A stretch of 64,000 nucleotides of DNA from Paludisphaera borealis (GCF_001956985.1 NZ_CP019082.1:7254001-7318000); one strand, 5' to 3'; numbered from the stretch's first letter, positions 17,984-26,514 are shown. Made by a program: numbers and translations. Notes: generated by a model from the letters alone, not told the origin.

Positions 17984-19114
17984 ATGGCGAGCGATAAGCC
18001 GATCCGCGTTGCGATCATTGGTCTAGGTTTCGGGGCCGAGTTCATCCCGATCTATCAAAATTACCCCGGCGCGGAGATGTACGCCGTCTGCCGGCGCGAC
18101 CAGAAGGGGCTCGACGAGGTCGGCGACAAGTACAAGATCAAGGCTCGCTACACCGATTATCGCGAGTTGCTCAAGGACCCGGAAGTCGACGTCGTCCACA
18201 TCAACTCGCCGATCCCCGACCACGCCTGGATGTCGATCGAGGCCCTCAAAGCCGGCAAGCACGTCGCCTGCACCGTGCCGATGGCCACCAGCGTCGAGGA
18301 CTGCGCCGCGGTCGTCAAGGCCCAGCGCGAGAGCGGCAAGGTCTACATGATGATGGAGACCGTCGTCTACAGCCGCGAGTACCTGTTCGTCAAAGAGCTG
18401 TACGAGAAAGGCGAACTCGGCCGGATGCAGTTCCTTCGCGGCAGCCACCAGCAAGACATGGACGGCTGGCCCGAGTACTGGCCCGGCCTCCCCCCGATGT
18501 GGTACGCGACCCACTGCGTGAGCCCCTGCCTGGCGATCCTCGGCAAACACGCCGAAAGCGTCGTCTGTCACGGCTCGGGCCGGATTCGCGAAGACCTGAT
18601 CGCCAAGTACAACAGCCCGTTCGCCATCGAGACCGCCACGTTCAAGATCAAGGACAGCGACGTCGTCGCCGAGGTCACCCGAAGCCTGTTCGACGTCGCT
18701 CGGCAGTACCGCGAGAGCTTCGACGCCTCGGGGAGCAAGAAGTCGTTCGAGTGGCAACAGGTCGAGGGCGAAGACCCGGTCATCCACACCAAGAGCACGC
18801 CCGAGCACCCGATCGCCGAGCCCGAGATCGCCCAGCGCGTCAAGGTGCCCGACTACGCCAAGCTCCTGCCCGAAGGCATCCAGCGGTTCACCCAGCCGGC
18901 GGCCATCCAGGACGCCGACCACCTGTCGTTCCTTCAGGGAGGCGGCCACGGCGGATCGCATCCGCACCTGGTCCACGCGTTCCTGAGCGCCGTGAAGGGC
19001 GACCGCCCCGCCCTGCCCGATGCCGAAACCTCGGCCAACTGGACCATGGTCGGCCTCTGCGCTCACGAGTCCTCCATGAAGGGGGGCGATCGCGTGATGA
19101 TCCCGACGTTCTGA
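17984..19114 (+). CDS. Gfo/Idh/MocA-like protein lacking the EKP lysine
   Basis: 376 residues from the ATG at 17984, chosen over an in-frame ATG at 17942 because AGGGG lies upstream at a suitable distance. The N-terminal Rossmann segment (VAIIGLGFGAEFIPIYQNYP) is intact. Where family members have EKP, this protein reads GKHVACTVPMATS, so the usual catalytic lysine is replaced by valine. The C-terminal half contains GGGHGGSHPHLVHAFLSAVK, a block typical of planctomycete members. The divergent start next to another Gfo/Idh/MocA gene suggests a shared pathway. The family is clear; whether the protein is an active dehydrogenase is not. Confidence 0.75.
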   Translation: MASDKPIRVAIIGLGFGAEFIPIYQNYPGAEMYAVCRRDQKGLDEVGDKYKIKARYTDYRELLKDPEVDVVHINSPIPDHAWMSIEALKAGKHVACTVPMATSVEDCAAVVKAQRESGKVYMMMETVVYSREYLFVKELYEKGELGRMQFLRGSHQQDMDGWPEYWPGLPPMWYATHCVSPCLAILGKHAESVVCHGSGRIREDLIAKYNSPFAIETATFKIKDSDVVAEVTRSLFDVARQYRESFDASGSKKSFEWQQVEGEDPVIHTKSTPEHPIAEPEIAQRVKVPDYAKLLPEGIQRFTQPAAIQDADHLSFLQGGGHGGSHPHLVHAFLSAVKGDRPALPDAETSANWTMVGLCAHESSMKGGDRVMIPTF

Positions 19115-19308
19115 AAGTCGGCCTCCCGCGCCTCGATCGACCACTTGAATACATTCCGCCGGAATGATTCCTTCGCGCCTCGCGCCGTCTTCGTCTCGAC
19201 TCGGCCCGCCCCTTGCAGGGAATGGACCGGTTTCGAGTCCAGGACGTCGCGAGGCGTCGTCGTTTCTCCGTTCCAATGTTTTTCCACGAGCCATCGCTGG
19301 GAGGCGTC

Positions 19309-20487
19309 ATGTCCGACTTTCAACGCAGGGAATTTCTGACGGGAGCCGCGGCGCTCGCGGCTACCTTTGCTGCGACGCGACCCGCCGAGGCCGGCGATCC
19401 CAGCTTCATGAACAACATCCCCGACGAGGTCCTTAGCGGCCCCGAGCTGCCGACGTTCAAGTTCGAACTGGAGAAATCCGCAGGCAAGGTGATCGGCGAG
19501 AGTTTCGGCAAGGAAGCGACCGTCAAGCAATTGCCGATCTCCAAGGGGATCGCCGGCGTCTCGATGAAGCTCGAACCCGGCGCGATGCGCGAGCTGCACT
19601 GGCACGCCACGGCCGCCGAATGGGCGTTCGTGATCGAAGGCCGGGTCCGGACGACGGTCATCGATCCGCAAGGACATGGCGAGACCAACGATTTCGAGTC
19701 GGGGGACGTCTGGTACTTCCCTCGTGGACATGGACACATGCTCGAATGTCTCGGCGATGCGCCGACGCACTTCATCCTGATCTTCGACAACGGCTATTTC
19801 TCCGAGTTCGGCACGTTCAGCATCACCGACTGGTTGGGCCACGTGCCCAAGCCGCTCCTCGCCAAGAACTTCGGCCTCCTCGAATCGGCCTTCGACGGGT
19901 TCCCCCAGGAAGAAGTCTACTTCGCCCGCGGCGCCGAACCTCCCGAGACGCCCGCGAAGCCGCTCCAAGGATGGAAACTGCCGCCGCTGACCCACAAATA
20001 CCAGCTTCTGGCCCAGCCCCCCCACAGGGTCTACAAGGGGGGCCGCGAGTGGCGGGTCGACTCCACGTCGTTCCCGATCTCGAAGACGGTGACGGGCGTG
20101 ATCCTCGACCTTGATCCGGGAGCGCTCCGCGAGCTGCACTGGCATCCCACCGCCGACGAGTGGCAGTACGTGATCGAGGGCGACGTCAGCGTGACGATGT
20201 TCGGCTCGCACGGTCGATTCCGGACCGAGACGCTCGCCAAGGGAGACGTCGGCTACATTCCGCAAGGCTACGGACACTCGATCGAGAACGTCGGCAACAA
20301 GCCGTCCCGCGTCCTGATCGGCTTCAACACGGGGGTCTACGAGACGATCGACCTCTCGCAGTGGATCGCCGGCAACCCGACCGACGTTCTGGCGACCAAC
20401 TTCAGCAAGCCGGCGGCCCTGTTCGAGAAGTTTCCCCGCGCCGACGTGTTCATCGCCGACAAGGACGGCCCTGAAGCCTCGAAATAG
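19309..20487 (+). CDS. oxdC: Bicupin oxalate decarboxylase with twin-arginine leader
   Basis: 392 residues. DFQRREFLTGAAALAATFAA is a Tat signal with two arginines, so the folded metalloenzyme should be exported. Two cupin domains follow. Domain 1 has Mn ligands H97, H99, E104 and H143; domain 2 has H277, H279, E284 and H323. The lid loop reads SEFGT (165-169), which keeps the glutamate of the Bacillus OxdC SENST loop needed for decarboxylation rather than oxidation. The reaction expected is oxalate to formate and CO2. The ATG at 19309 begins the Tat motif, with GGGAGG 4 bases before it. The next gene is a ThDP decarboxylase 66 bases downstream. Confidence 0.85.
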   Translation: MSDFQRREFLTGAAALAATFAATRPAEAGDPSFMNNIPDEVLSGPELPTFKFELEKSAGKVIGESFGKEATVKQLPISKGIAGVSMKLEPGAMRELHWHATAAEWAFVIEGRVRTTVIDPQGHGETNDFESGDVWYFPRGHGHMLECLGDAPTHFILIFDNGYFSEFGTFSITDWLGHVPKPLLAKNFGLLESAFDGFPQEEVYFARGAEPPETPAKPLQGWKLPPLTHKYQLLAQPPHRVYKGGREWRVDSTSFPISKTVTGVILDLDPGALRELHWHPTADEWQYVIEGDVSVTMFGSHGRFRTETLAKGDVGYIPQGYGHSIENVGNKPSRVLIGFNTGVYETIDLSQWIAGNPTDVLATNFSKPAALFEKFPRADVFIADKDGPEASK

Positions 20488-20553
20488 GCGCGGCGATTGC
20501 ATGCGTCTGTCGTCCGCCCTGGTTTCGAGTCGAAATCGAAGGAGGAAACGGCG

Positions 20554-22134
20554 ATGGCGAGCGTGACGGAACGTTGTTACGAGTTCTATCGATCGGTCGG
20601 CATGACGACGATGTTCGGCAATCCGGGCTCGACCGAGATGCCGTTCCTTCAGAACTTCCCGAGCGACCTTCGCTACGTGCTGGGCCTCCACGAGGCGAGC
20701 GTCGTCAACATGGCGGTCGGCTACGCCCTGGCCGGCGACCGAGCGGCCCTGGTCAACGTCCACACCGCGGCAGGGATGGGCAACGCGATGGGGGCGATCA
20801 TCAACGCCCACCACTGCAAGGCGCCTCTCGTCGTCACGGCGGGCCAGCAGCTCCGAGCGATGGAACGGATCGAGCCGATGCTCTGGGGACGTCAGGTCGA
20901 GGTGGCCCGTCCCTACGTCAAATGGTCGTACGAGCCCCACCGCGCCGTCGACGTCCCCGAGGCGATCGCGAGGGCCTATCACACGGCCCTGAGCGCGCCG
21001 CGCGGGCCGGTTTTCGTCTCGATCTGCATGGACGGCCTGGACGAAGACTGCCCGGCCGTCGCCCCACGCCGCGTCAACGGCTCGCCGCCGCCCGACTCAG
21101 CCACGATCCGCCTCTTCGCCAAGGAGCTCGACGCCTCGAAGCGGATCGCGATCGTCGCCGGCGAGGAGTTGGACGACCCCGAAACCTGGCCCGCGACGAT
21201 CGCGCTGGCCGAGCGGCTGAACGCCGCCGTCTTCGCCCCTCCCGAGAACTTCCGGGTGTCGTTCCCGACCGACCACCCGTTGTTTCGCGGCTTCCTCCCG
21301 GCGGCGATCAAGCCGGTCTCCGACGCGCTCGCGGGGTTCGACGCGCTGCTCGTGCTGGGAACGCGGATGTTCTTGTATTACCCCTATGTGCCCGGCCCGT
21401 TCATGCCCGAGGGGATCAAGGTTTTCCACGTCACCAGCGACCCGTCGGAAGCGGCCCGGGCCGTCGCGGGCGACGGCGCGATCGGCTGCGCGCGAGCGGC
21501 CGTCCGGATGCTGTTGGAGACGACCCGCGCGGGGGTTCCACGATCTTCGCCCCCCGCCGGACCCGCTCCTCCTCGGGCCGAGCCGGCCGACCCGACGCCC
21601 CCCGCGTTCGTGTACAAGACGCTGGCCCACGTGGCGCCATCGGGCACTGTGGTCGTCGACGAAAGCCTTTCGAGCCGGTCGATCCACCAGCGGCTGATCC
21701 CCCGCAACGAGCCCCTGAGCTTCTTCTGCACGGGCAACGGCATCCTCGGCTCGGCGCTGCCGATGGCGGTGGGCGTGAAGATGAGCCGCCCCGACCGCCC
21801 GGTCGTCTGCCTCCTCGGCGACGGCGCGGCGCAGTACTCGATCCAGGGGCTCTGGACGGCCGTGAAGGAGAAGCTCCGCATCGTGTTCCTGGTGCTCGAC
21901 AACCGGGAGTACGCGATCCTGAAATCGTTCGCCGAGTTCGAGGAGACGCCCGGCATCCCCGGGTTGGACCTCGGCGGCATCGACTTCGCGGGCCTCGCCG
22001 CCGGCTATGGCCTCCCCTGCCGCGTCGCGGGGACCGACGACCTGGCCGCCGCCCTCCGCGACGCGTTCGCCGCCGACGGCCCGCGCATGGTCGTCGTCCG
22101 CATCGATCCCGAAATCCCACCCCTCCTCGGCTGA
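20554..22134 (+). CDS. Thiamine-diphosphate decarboxylase resembling benzoylformate decarboxylase
   Basis: 526 residues, nearly the length of Pseudomonas MdlC (528). The N-terminus aligns closely: FGNPGSTEMPFLQNFP with S26, HEAS with E47 (the ThDP-activating glutamate) and VNVHTAAG with H70, all at the numbers used in MdlC. The ThDP/Mg motif GDGAAQYSIQGLW (~447-459) is present. However, the segment matching MdlC His281 reads FLYYPYVPG, so that active-site histidine is Tyr276 here. A 2-oxo-acid decarboxylase is safe; benzoylformate as substrate is not. GGAGGAA precedes the ATG at 20554. It follows the oxalate decarboxylase gene on the same strand and may share its transcript. Confidence 0.8.
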   Translation: MASVTERCYEFYRSVGMTTMFGNPGSTEMPFLQNFPSDLRYVLGLHEASVVNMAVGYALAGDRAALVNVHTAAGMGNAMGAIINAHHCKAPLVVTAGQQLRAMERIEPMLWGRQVEVARPYVKWSYEPHRAVDVPEAIARAYHTALSAPRGPVFVSICMDGLDEDCPAVAPRRVNGSPPPDSATIRLFAKELDASKRIAIVAGEELDDPETWPATIALAERLNAAVFAPPENFRVSFPTDHPLFRGFLPAAIKPVSDALAGFDALLVLGTRMFLYYPYVPGPFMPEGIKVFHVTSDPSEAARAVAGDGAIGCARAAVRMLLETTRAGVPRSSPPAGPAPPRAEPADPTPPAFVYKTLAHVAPSGTVVVDESLSSRSIHQRLIPRNEPLSFFCTGNGILGSALPMAVGVKMSRPDRPVVCLLGDGAAQYSIQGLWTAVKEKLRIVFLVLDNREYAILKSFAEFEETPGIPGLDLGGIDFAGLAAGYGLPCRVAGTDDLAAALRDAFAADGPRMVVVRIDPEIPPLLG

Positions 22135-22214
22135 CGACAGCCTCCTCTCCTCTTCGTCGGGCCGTCCCGGGACGAACTCGCAAGTTCCGCGCGCAGACGA
22201 TAGAGTATGTATCC

Positions 22215-23075
22215 ATGGACAACAATGCCCCGAATCACGCCCCCGCTGAAAACCCCGCGTCTCCCCCGGCGATCCGCGCCCGCGGCGTCGGCGTGTACCG
22301 GAACGGCCGCTGGATTCTCAAGAACGTCGACTGGACGGTTCCTTCCGGGTCGTGCGTCGCCGTGCTCGGTCCCAACGGCAGCGGCAAGAGCACGCTGACG
22401 CGGGTGATCTCCGGCTACATGTGGCCGACCGACGGGGAACTCTCGGTCCTCGGCGAGCGGTTCGGCTCGGTGAACCTCCACGAGCTGCGCGAGTCGCTCC
22501 GCCTCGTGCAGCCCACCGGACTGGCCGAACCGGACTCCGAGGCGACCGCGTTCGAGGTCGCCCTCACCGGCGCGTTCGGGACGGTGGGCCTCTACGGCCA
22601 GGTCACCGACGCGATTCGATCCGAGGCCGAACGACTGCTCGCGACGGTGGGTCTCCGCTCGGTTTTCAACACCCCCTACCAGAACCTCAGCAGCGGCGAG
22701 CGTATCCGCTGCCTGATCGCCCGGGCGATGATCCGCAAGCCCCGGCTGCTGCTGCTCGACGAGCCCACCTCGGGGCTCGATCTCCTGGCCCGCGAGCAAG
22801 TCCTCGCGACGATCCAGTCGCTCTTTCAGAACGGGAGCGAGCGGCCGACGGTCGTCCTCATCACCCACCACCTCGAAGAACTCCCCCCCGCCGTCTCGCA
22901 CGTCCTGGTTCTCGACGAAGGCGCCGTGGCCGCTCAGGGCGCCCCCGAAGACGTGCTCCGCTCCGACCTGCTCTCCGCCGTCTACCGCTGCCCGCTCCAG
23001 GTCGTGCAGAGCGAAGGCCGCTATTACTCCCGCGTCAGCCCCGGCGCCTGGGACTCGCTGCTCGCCGAGAGCTGA
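22215..23075 (+). CDS. ABC transporter ATP-binding protein without adjacent permease
   Basis: 286 residues. Walker A GPNGSGKST, an LSSGE signature (NLSSGERIRC), Walker B LLLLDEPTSGLD and the switch histidine region ITHHLEEL are all intact. The domain style resembles ATPases of the ModF/YlmA kind, which bind iron or molybdenum regulators or act alone. No membrane component is encoded next to it: upstream is the ThDP decarboxylase (80 bases away) and downstream a 1.2-kb gene-free stretch. It could work with a permease elsewhere or be a stand-alone ATPase. Confidence 0.8.
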   Translation: MDNNAPNHAPAENPASPPAIRARGVGVYRNGRWILKNVDWTVPSGSCVAVLGPNGSGKSTLTRVISGYMWPTDGELSVLGERFGSVNLHELRESLRLVQPTGLAEPDSEATAFEVALTGAFGTVGLYGQVTDAIRSEAERLLATVGLRSVFNTPYQNLSSGERIRCLIARAMIRKPRLLLLDEPTSGLDLLAREQVLATIQSLFQNGSERPTVVLITHHLEELPPAVSHVLVLDEGAVAAQGAPEDVLRSDLLSAVYRCPLQVVQSEGRYYSRVSPGAWDSLLAES

Positions 23076-23361
23076 GCCCGCGCCCGACCTCGGTATCCGA
23101 GGCGTAGGCGCGGCCGAAAATCGGGCGCGCCACGACGGCGGCCGGCAGCACCCAACCTCGGTCGCATAGAAGCATGCTTCCATCGGAGAAACTCCACGAC
23201 ATCTACCGGGGCGATCGACTTCCCCCGGTCTTCATCCTGTCTTCGCATCTCTCATAAAACTTACCGACCGACCGCCGGCGGTTTCCACCGACGCCCTCCA
23301 GGCTGCTGCTCTGAAAATGGTCCGAGAGACCACCCGCAGGACGATCGGGGAGCAGAATACA

Positions 23362-23403
23362 AACCACCATGACGCCGGGCGTCTCCACGGCGTCATGGTG
23401 GTT
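23362..23403. repeat. 16-bp perfect inverted repeat inside duplication copy 1
   Basis: AACCACCATGACGCCG (23362-23377) and its exact complement (23388-23403) flank a 10-base loop. The block just at its left edge, ATACAAACCRCCATGACGCC, recurs at 34117-34136 without a full right arm, so this is one of a dispersed family. Confidence 0.8.
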
Positions 23404-23459
23404 CGGTCCTTTGATCGATCAACATGATGTGCGGAGACCTCCGGCGTGCGCAACAACAA

Positions 23460-23475
23460 ATTAAAATATTTTAAT
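23460..23475. promoter_or_regulatory. AT-rich 16-bp palindrome 1
   Basis: ATTAAAATATTTTAAT is a perfect palindrome in a GC-rich background, 59 bases before palindrome 2. It could be an operator for a dimeric DNA-binding protein or part of a structured transcript. Confidence 0.55.
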
Positions 23476-23518
23476 CACCTGCGTCATCAGGCAAATGCTC
23501 CGCTGTGCGCACCAACTA

Positions 23519-23534
23519 ATTAAGACGTCTTAAT
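23519..23534. promoter_or_regulatory. AT-rich 16-bp palindrome 2
   Basis: ATTAAGACGTCTTAAT is a perfect palindrome. It is followed by GTGTCGTCAGGA and CGTCGCGAGATCGCT, which recur after palindrome 3. Confidence 0.55.
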
Positions 23535-23624
23535 GAATTGTGTCGTCAGGAATTGGTTTCGTCGCGAGATCGCTTGGTCGGCGCACGGGCTCACACGTCC
23601 AGGGGTCCATCGACCTCCTGGCCA

Positions 23625-23925
23625 CATCGGCGGCGCAAACGGATGGCGGGCAACAACTTCAATTGCGTAGGATCATGCTTCTATCGAAATACCTCCACGA
23701 AATTCACCGAGCCCGTTGACTTCACGCAACCTTCATCTTATCTTCGCATAAATCTCAATGCCCGCTGGCTGACCGCCGGCGGTTTGCACCGTCGCCCTCC
23801 AAGCGCGGTCCTCTGATAATCCAACGTCGCGACCAGAGCCCTCCACCGAGAACATCGATCAATTAAGACTTCTTAATTGACCATGCTGTCAGGAGTCGGC
23901 TCCGTCGCGAGATCGCTGTGCGGCG
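23625..23925. repeat. Copy 2 of the diverged intergenic duplication
   Basis: Shorter copy of 23130-23575, without the internal hairpin and with one palindrome. On the minus strand, both copies show a short run that aligns in one reading frame (KSIAPVDVVEFLRWKH against KSTGSVNFVEVFR, stop, KH), but copy 2 has two stops in it, so neither is an intact gene. Confidence 0.7.
23860..23879. promoter_or_regulatory. AT-rich palindrome 3
   Basis: CAATTAAGA and TCTTAATTG are exact inverted arms around CT. The core ATTAAGAC-TCTTAAT matches palindrome 2, and the downstream GTCAGGA and CGTCGCGAGATCGCT blocks are shared. Confidence 0.55.
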
Positions 23926-24261
23926 GACGGACTCCTGTTTCCGGGCCCCCGCCGAGCGCTCGATCAAAACGGTACGACAAGACGAAAGCCCGCGTCTGAC
24001 CTCGTCGCTCTGAATGGGGACGGCCTCCGCCCAGCCGGTTCCGTGCGTCGGAGGCTCACGATCGCGCCGAATCCGTGACCGACCGCGGCCCGAGACTCGT
24101 GGCTCGCCGCCCGAGCTTCGACGGACCGCCCCCCCTCCTTGCGTGGCTGCGCCAGACTCCGCATCCGCGCGAGGCCGAGACTGTACGCGCCTTGTTTTCC
24201 CGGCTTCGTTTCAGAGAGCCATTCCCTCTCCACTCTCCGAACGCAACAACAAGGACGAATC

Positions 24262-25326
24262 ATGCAAGCAACACGTGTTGGTCATTGCAGTTCCGAGTAT
24301 GATTTCTTGTTGTCCTTGCGCGACAGGGAGTCCGCCGAAGTCGGCCATTCACTGCGGAATGTTTTTGATGGATCGATAGCAGGGTGGAGGCAGATAACCG
24401 AGCCCGCCTGGAAGCATTGGATTCCCGTCAACACATTCAAGTTCCTGGGCTTCGATCGGATGAAGCGGTCGCGAGTCGTCGCGATCGTCTCTCCCAAGCT
24501 CGAACCTCGCGCGGTGGCGGGGAATGTGGAGAAGGCGGAGGAGGCCCGGCGCGCCCTGGGGCCGTTGGGCGGGGTGATTCTGGAACCGTTGCAGGTCGGC
24601 GTCCTGGAAGGCGCGGATTACGCCGTCTTCCCTTACTGTCGCCCCGTCAGAATTCGGAGACGGTTCCTGAGGACCATGCGGAGATCGTTGGTGGGCAAAC
24701 GGCTCTTGCCCTGGCTGCGACTCGCGACCGAGAGAACCGTCCAGCAGCCGACGGCCGAGGAACGCCAGGATCGCTTCATCACCCCTCTCGAACACCTCTG
24801 CGATGCGTCTTCGATGCCCGGGCACGTGCGCGACGCAGCGTCGCTCGCGCTGGGACGCCTCGAGCGTGGAGCCTGGCAGCCTCAACTCGCAATCATGCAC
24901 GACGACTTGAATTTACATAACTTGCTGCAACCCCCTGGAATCGCGGCGTGGAATCGGACCATAATCATCGACTGGGAAAGGTCCGCGGTCCGGGGATATG
25001 GATTCTACGATCTCATCGCCATGACGCTGTGGATGAAGCTGGGGAGGGGGCGTCTTCGCGCCGAGATCGATCGCCACTGCCGGATCATGGCCTGTGACCC
25101 CGTCGACGTCCGCGGTTACATGCTTGCGACCTTGGGCGGCAAATCCATGACCCTGGACGAGCCGCTCCCCAATCCGGTGACGAGGCGACCGGACGACGTC
25201 GTGAACGACGACGTTATGGGCTCGATCAGTCGCGACCAGCGAAAGACGGTCGTGGACGTCGCCGCGGCGTTGGCCAGGCTCAAGCAACTGGATTCCTTGG
25301 AGGCGTACCTGAATGATCGACACTGA
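24262..25326 (+). CDS. APH/LPS-kinase-like phosphotransferase
   Basis: 354 residues. The protein-kinase-like fold is indicated by the catalytic loop IMHDDLNLHNLL (Asp and Asn of HxDxxxxN) and the metal-binding IIIDWERSAVRGYGFYDLI about 30 residues later, as in aminoglycoside, choline and lipopolysaccharide-core kinases. The ATP-binding N-terminal lobe is less clear. The ATG at 24262 has AAGGA 6 bases upstream. It overlaps the following methyltransferase gene by 14 bases, so the two are translated together. Phosphorylation of a sugar or lipid head group is a reasonable guess; an antibiotic-resistance role has no support here. Confidence 0.65.
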   Translation: MQATRVGHCSSEYDFLLSLRDRESAEVGHSLRNVFDGSIAGWRQITEPAWKHWIPVNTFKFLGFDRMKRSRVVAIVSPKLEPRAVAGNVEKAEEARRALGPLGGVILEPLQVGVLEGADYAVFPYCRPVRIRRRFLRTMRRSLVGKRLLPWLRLATERTVQQPTAEERQDRFITPLEHLCDASSMPGHVRDAASLALGRLERGAWQPQLAIMHDDLNLHNLLQPPGIAAWNRTIIIDWERSAVRGYGFYDLIAMTLWMKLGRGRLRAEIDRHCRIMACDPVDVRGYMLATLGGKSMTLDEPLPNPVTRRPDDVVNDDVMGSISRDQRKTVVDVAAALARLKQLDSLEAYLNDRH

Positions 25327-26257
25327 GATGCCGAACTATCTGAAGTTCCCCCAAACCGAATCGGAAGAGCGGACGCGCGAGCTGGACCGGCTCAACGAGC
25401 TCGCGGTTCGTGACGGCTGGCTGAACGCGGTCAAGCAGACGTACGACTCGATCGATTACATGACGAGTCCCGTAAGGTACAAGTTCCTGGATCTGCTGCC
25501 GCTGAACAAAGAGAGCACGATCCTGGAGATCGGTGCGCAACATGGACAAATCACGACCGCCCTGGCGCGCCGAGTCGGGTTCGTCCACGCTCTGGAAGTC
25601 GTCCCGCAATTCGCCCGCTTCGCCGCGGAACGGTGTCGCCAGGAGGGGCTCGACAACGCGAAGGTCGCATGCGGGGTCGATGACTGTCAGCTCCCCTTCG
25701 AGGACGGCCAGTTCAACGGCGTCGTCCTGAATCTCGTCCTGGAATGGTGCGGCCAGCGCGATCCGTCGACCCCCCACGTCGAGTCGCAGAAGAAGCTGCT
25801 ACGGGAGTGCTGGCGGGTGCTGAAACCCGGCGGTTGGATCTACCTGACGACCAAGAATCGCTACGGCATGGTCCTCCTTCACGGCGTCCACGACCCGCAC
25901 ACTTTCAATTGGAGGTTCGGTCAGGCGATGCCGCGCTGGTTGATCTCGCTCCTGGGTCGGCTGCTCGGCAAGTCGCGGCCCGAAGGCATGATCCATTCCT
26001 ATCCGACCCTCCACCGGCTCGTGACGGAAGCCGGCTTCTCGAACCTGAAGCCCTACTGGGCCGTCCCCGACACCTCGTATCGCTCGCCGACGGAGATCGT
26101 CCCGGCCGACGCGGAATCGATCCGGGCCGCGCGCAAACGCCCTGATTTCAAGCACGGGTCCTATACCAAGGCGGAAGTGATGTTCAAGCTCACGCCCGCC
26201 CCCCTCGTCAAATACCTGACGTCGTCGCTGACCTTCTTCGCGGAAAAGCCCGCCTGA
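25313..26257 (+). CDS. Class I SAM-dependent methyltransferase
   Basis: 314 residues. Motif I is TILEIGAQHGQITTALARR (residues ~63-81), with the acidic motif II in HALEVVPQFARF and motif III/IV near GVDDCQLPFEDGQFNGVVLN; LRECWRVLKPGGWIYLTTKN is the typical post-IV block of the Methyltransf_11 type. The ATG at 25313 has GGAGG 9 bases upstream, inside the preceding gene, which supports coupled translation. Substrate unknown; the kinase partner suggests a joint modification of a cell-envelope sugar or a small molecule. Confidence 0.8.
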   Translation: MIDTEMPNYLKFPQTESEERTRELDRLNELAVRDGWLNAVKQTYDSIDYMTSPVRYKFLDLLPLNKESTILEIGAQHGQITTALARRVGFVHALEVVPQFARFAAERCRQEGLDNAKVACGVDDCQLPFEDGQFNGVVLNLVLEWCGQRDPSTPHVESQKKLLRECWRVLKPGGWIYLTTKNRYGMVLLHGVHDPHTFNWRFGQAMPRWLISLLGRLLGKSRPEGMIHSYPTLHRLVTEAGFSNLKPYWAVPDTSYRSPTEIVPADAESIRAARKRPDFKHGSYTKAEVMFKLTPAPLVKYLTSSLTFFAEKPA

Positions 26258-26277
26258 CCGAGACGACCCAAGCTCGA

Positions 26278-26319
26278 CGGCGCGACGCCGAGGAACCTCG
26301 CCTCCTCGGCGTCGCGCCG
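26278..26319 (+). terminator. GC-rich hairpin after the methyltransferase gene
   Basis: Perfect 17-bp arms (26278-26294 and 26303-26319, starting CGGCGCGACGCCGAGGA) with an 8-base loop, 20 bases after the stop. It lacks a U-tract, but the stem is strong and well placed to end the two-gene transcript. Confidence 0.6.
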
Positions 26320-26514
26320 CACGACCCTTCGCCGAAACCAACATTATCTCACGTCTTCTCGTCTAAACATCGTCAATATTTGCTCCTGAAACCGCGCCGA
26401 TCGATGCGCGATCACGCCTGACTCGACTCGCCTGACCGTTGCCCGGCCATGCGCCCCCCCGTTATCCTCGATCGTTCGCCGGACGATCCGAAATTCCCTG
26501 GGGGCTCTCCGCAA

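Larger units (their letters stand above)
23130..23575. repeat. Copy 1 of a diverged intergenic duplication
   Basis: Matches copy 2 (23625-23925) over several blocks in the same order: GCATGCTTCCATCG against TCATGCTTCTATCG, CTTCATCCTGTCTTCGCAT against CTTCATCTTATCTTCGCATA, GACCGCCGGCGGTTT in both, then an AT-rich palindrome and CGTCGCGAGATCGCT. Copy 1 carries an extra hairpin (23362-23403) and two palindromes instead of one. Identity by eye is about 70 % in the matching blocks. Confidence 0.7.
23076..24261. other. Gene-free region of about 1.2 kb holding a diverged duplication and palindromes
   Basis: No convincing gene on either strand. The left two thirds hold two related segments (about 23130-23575 and 23625-23925), three AT-rich palindromes and a 16-bp hairpin, listed separately. 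The last ~300 bases (23960-24261) show no repeat; they end in AAGGA, the ribosome binding site of the gene at 24262. Confidence 0.7.

Noticed and set aside
23538-23816. 92-codon open frame in the repeat region
   Set aside because: It crosses the boundary between the two duplicated copies, has no ribosome binding site and does not match the other copy in frame.
24262-25326. Antibiotic resistance kinase
   Set aside because: The APH-like fold is shared by many sugar and lipid kinases and nothing in the context supports drug resistance.
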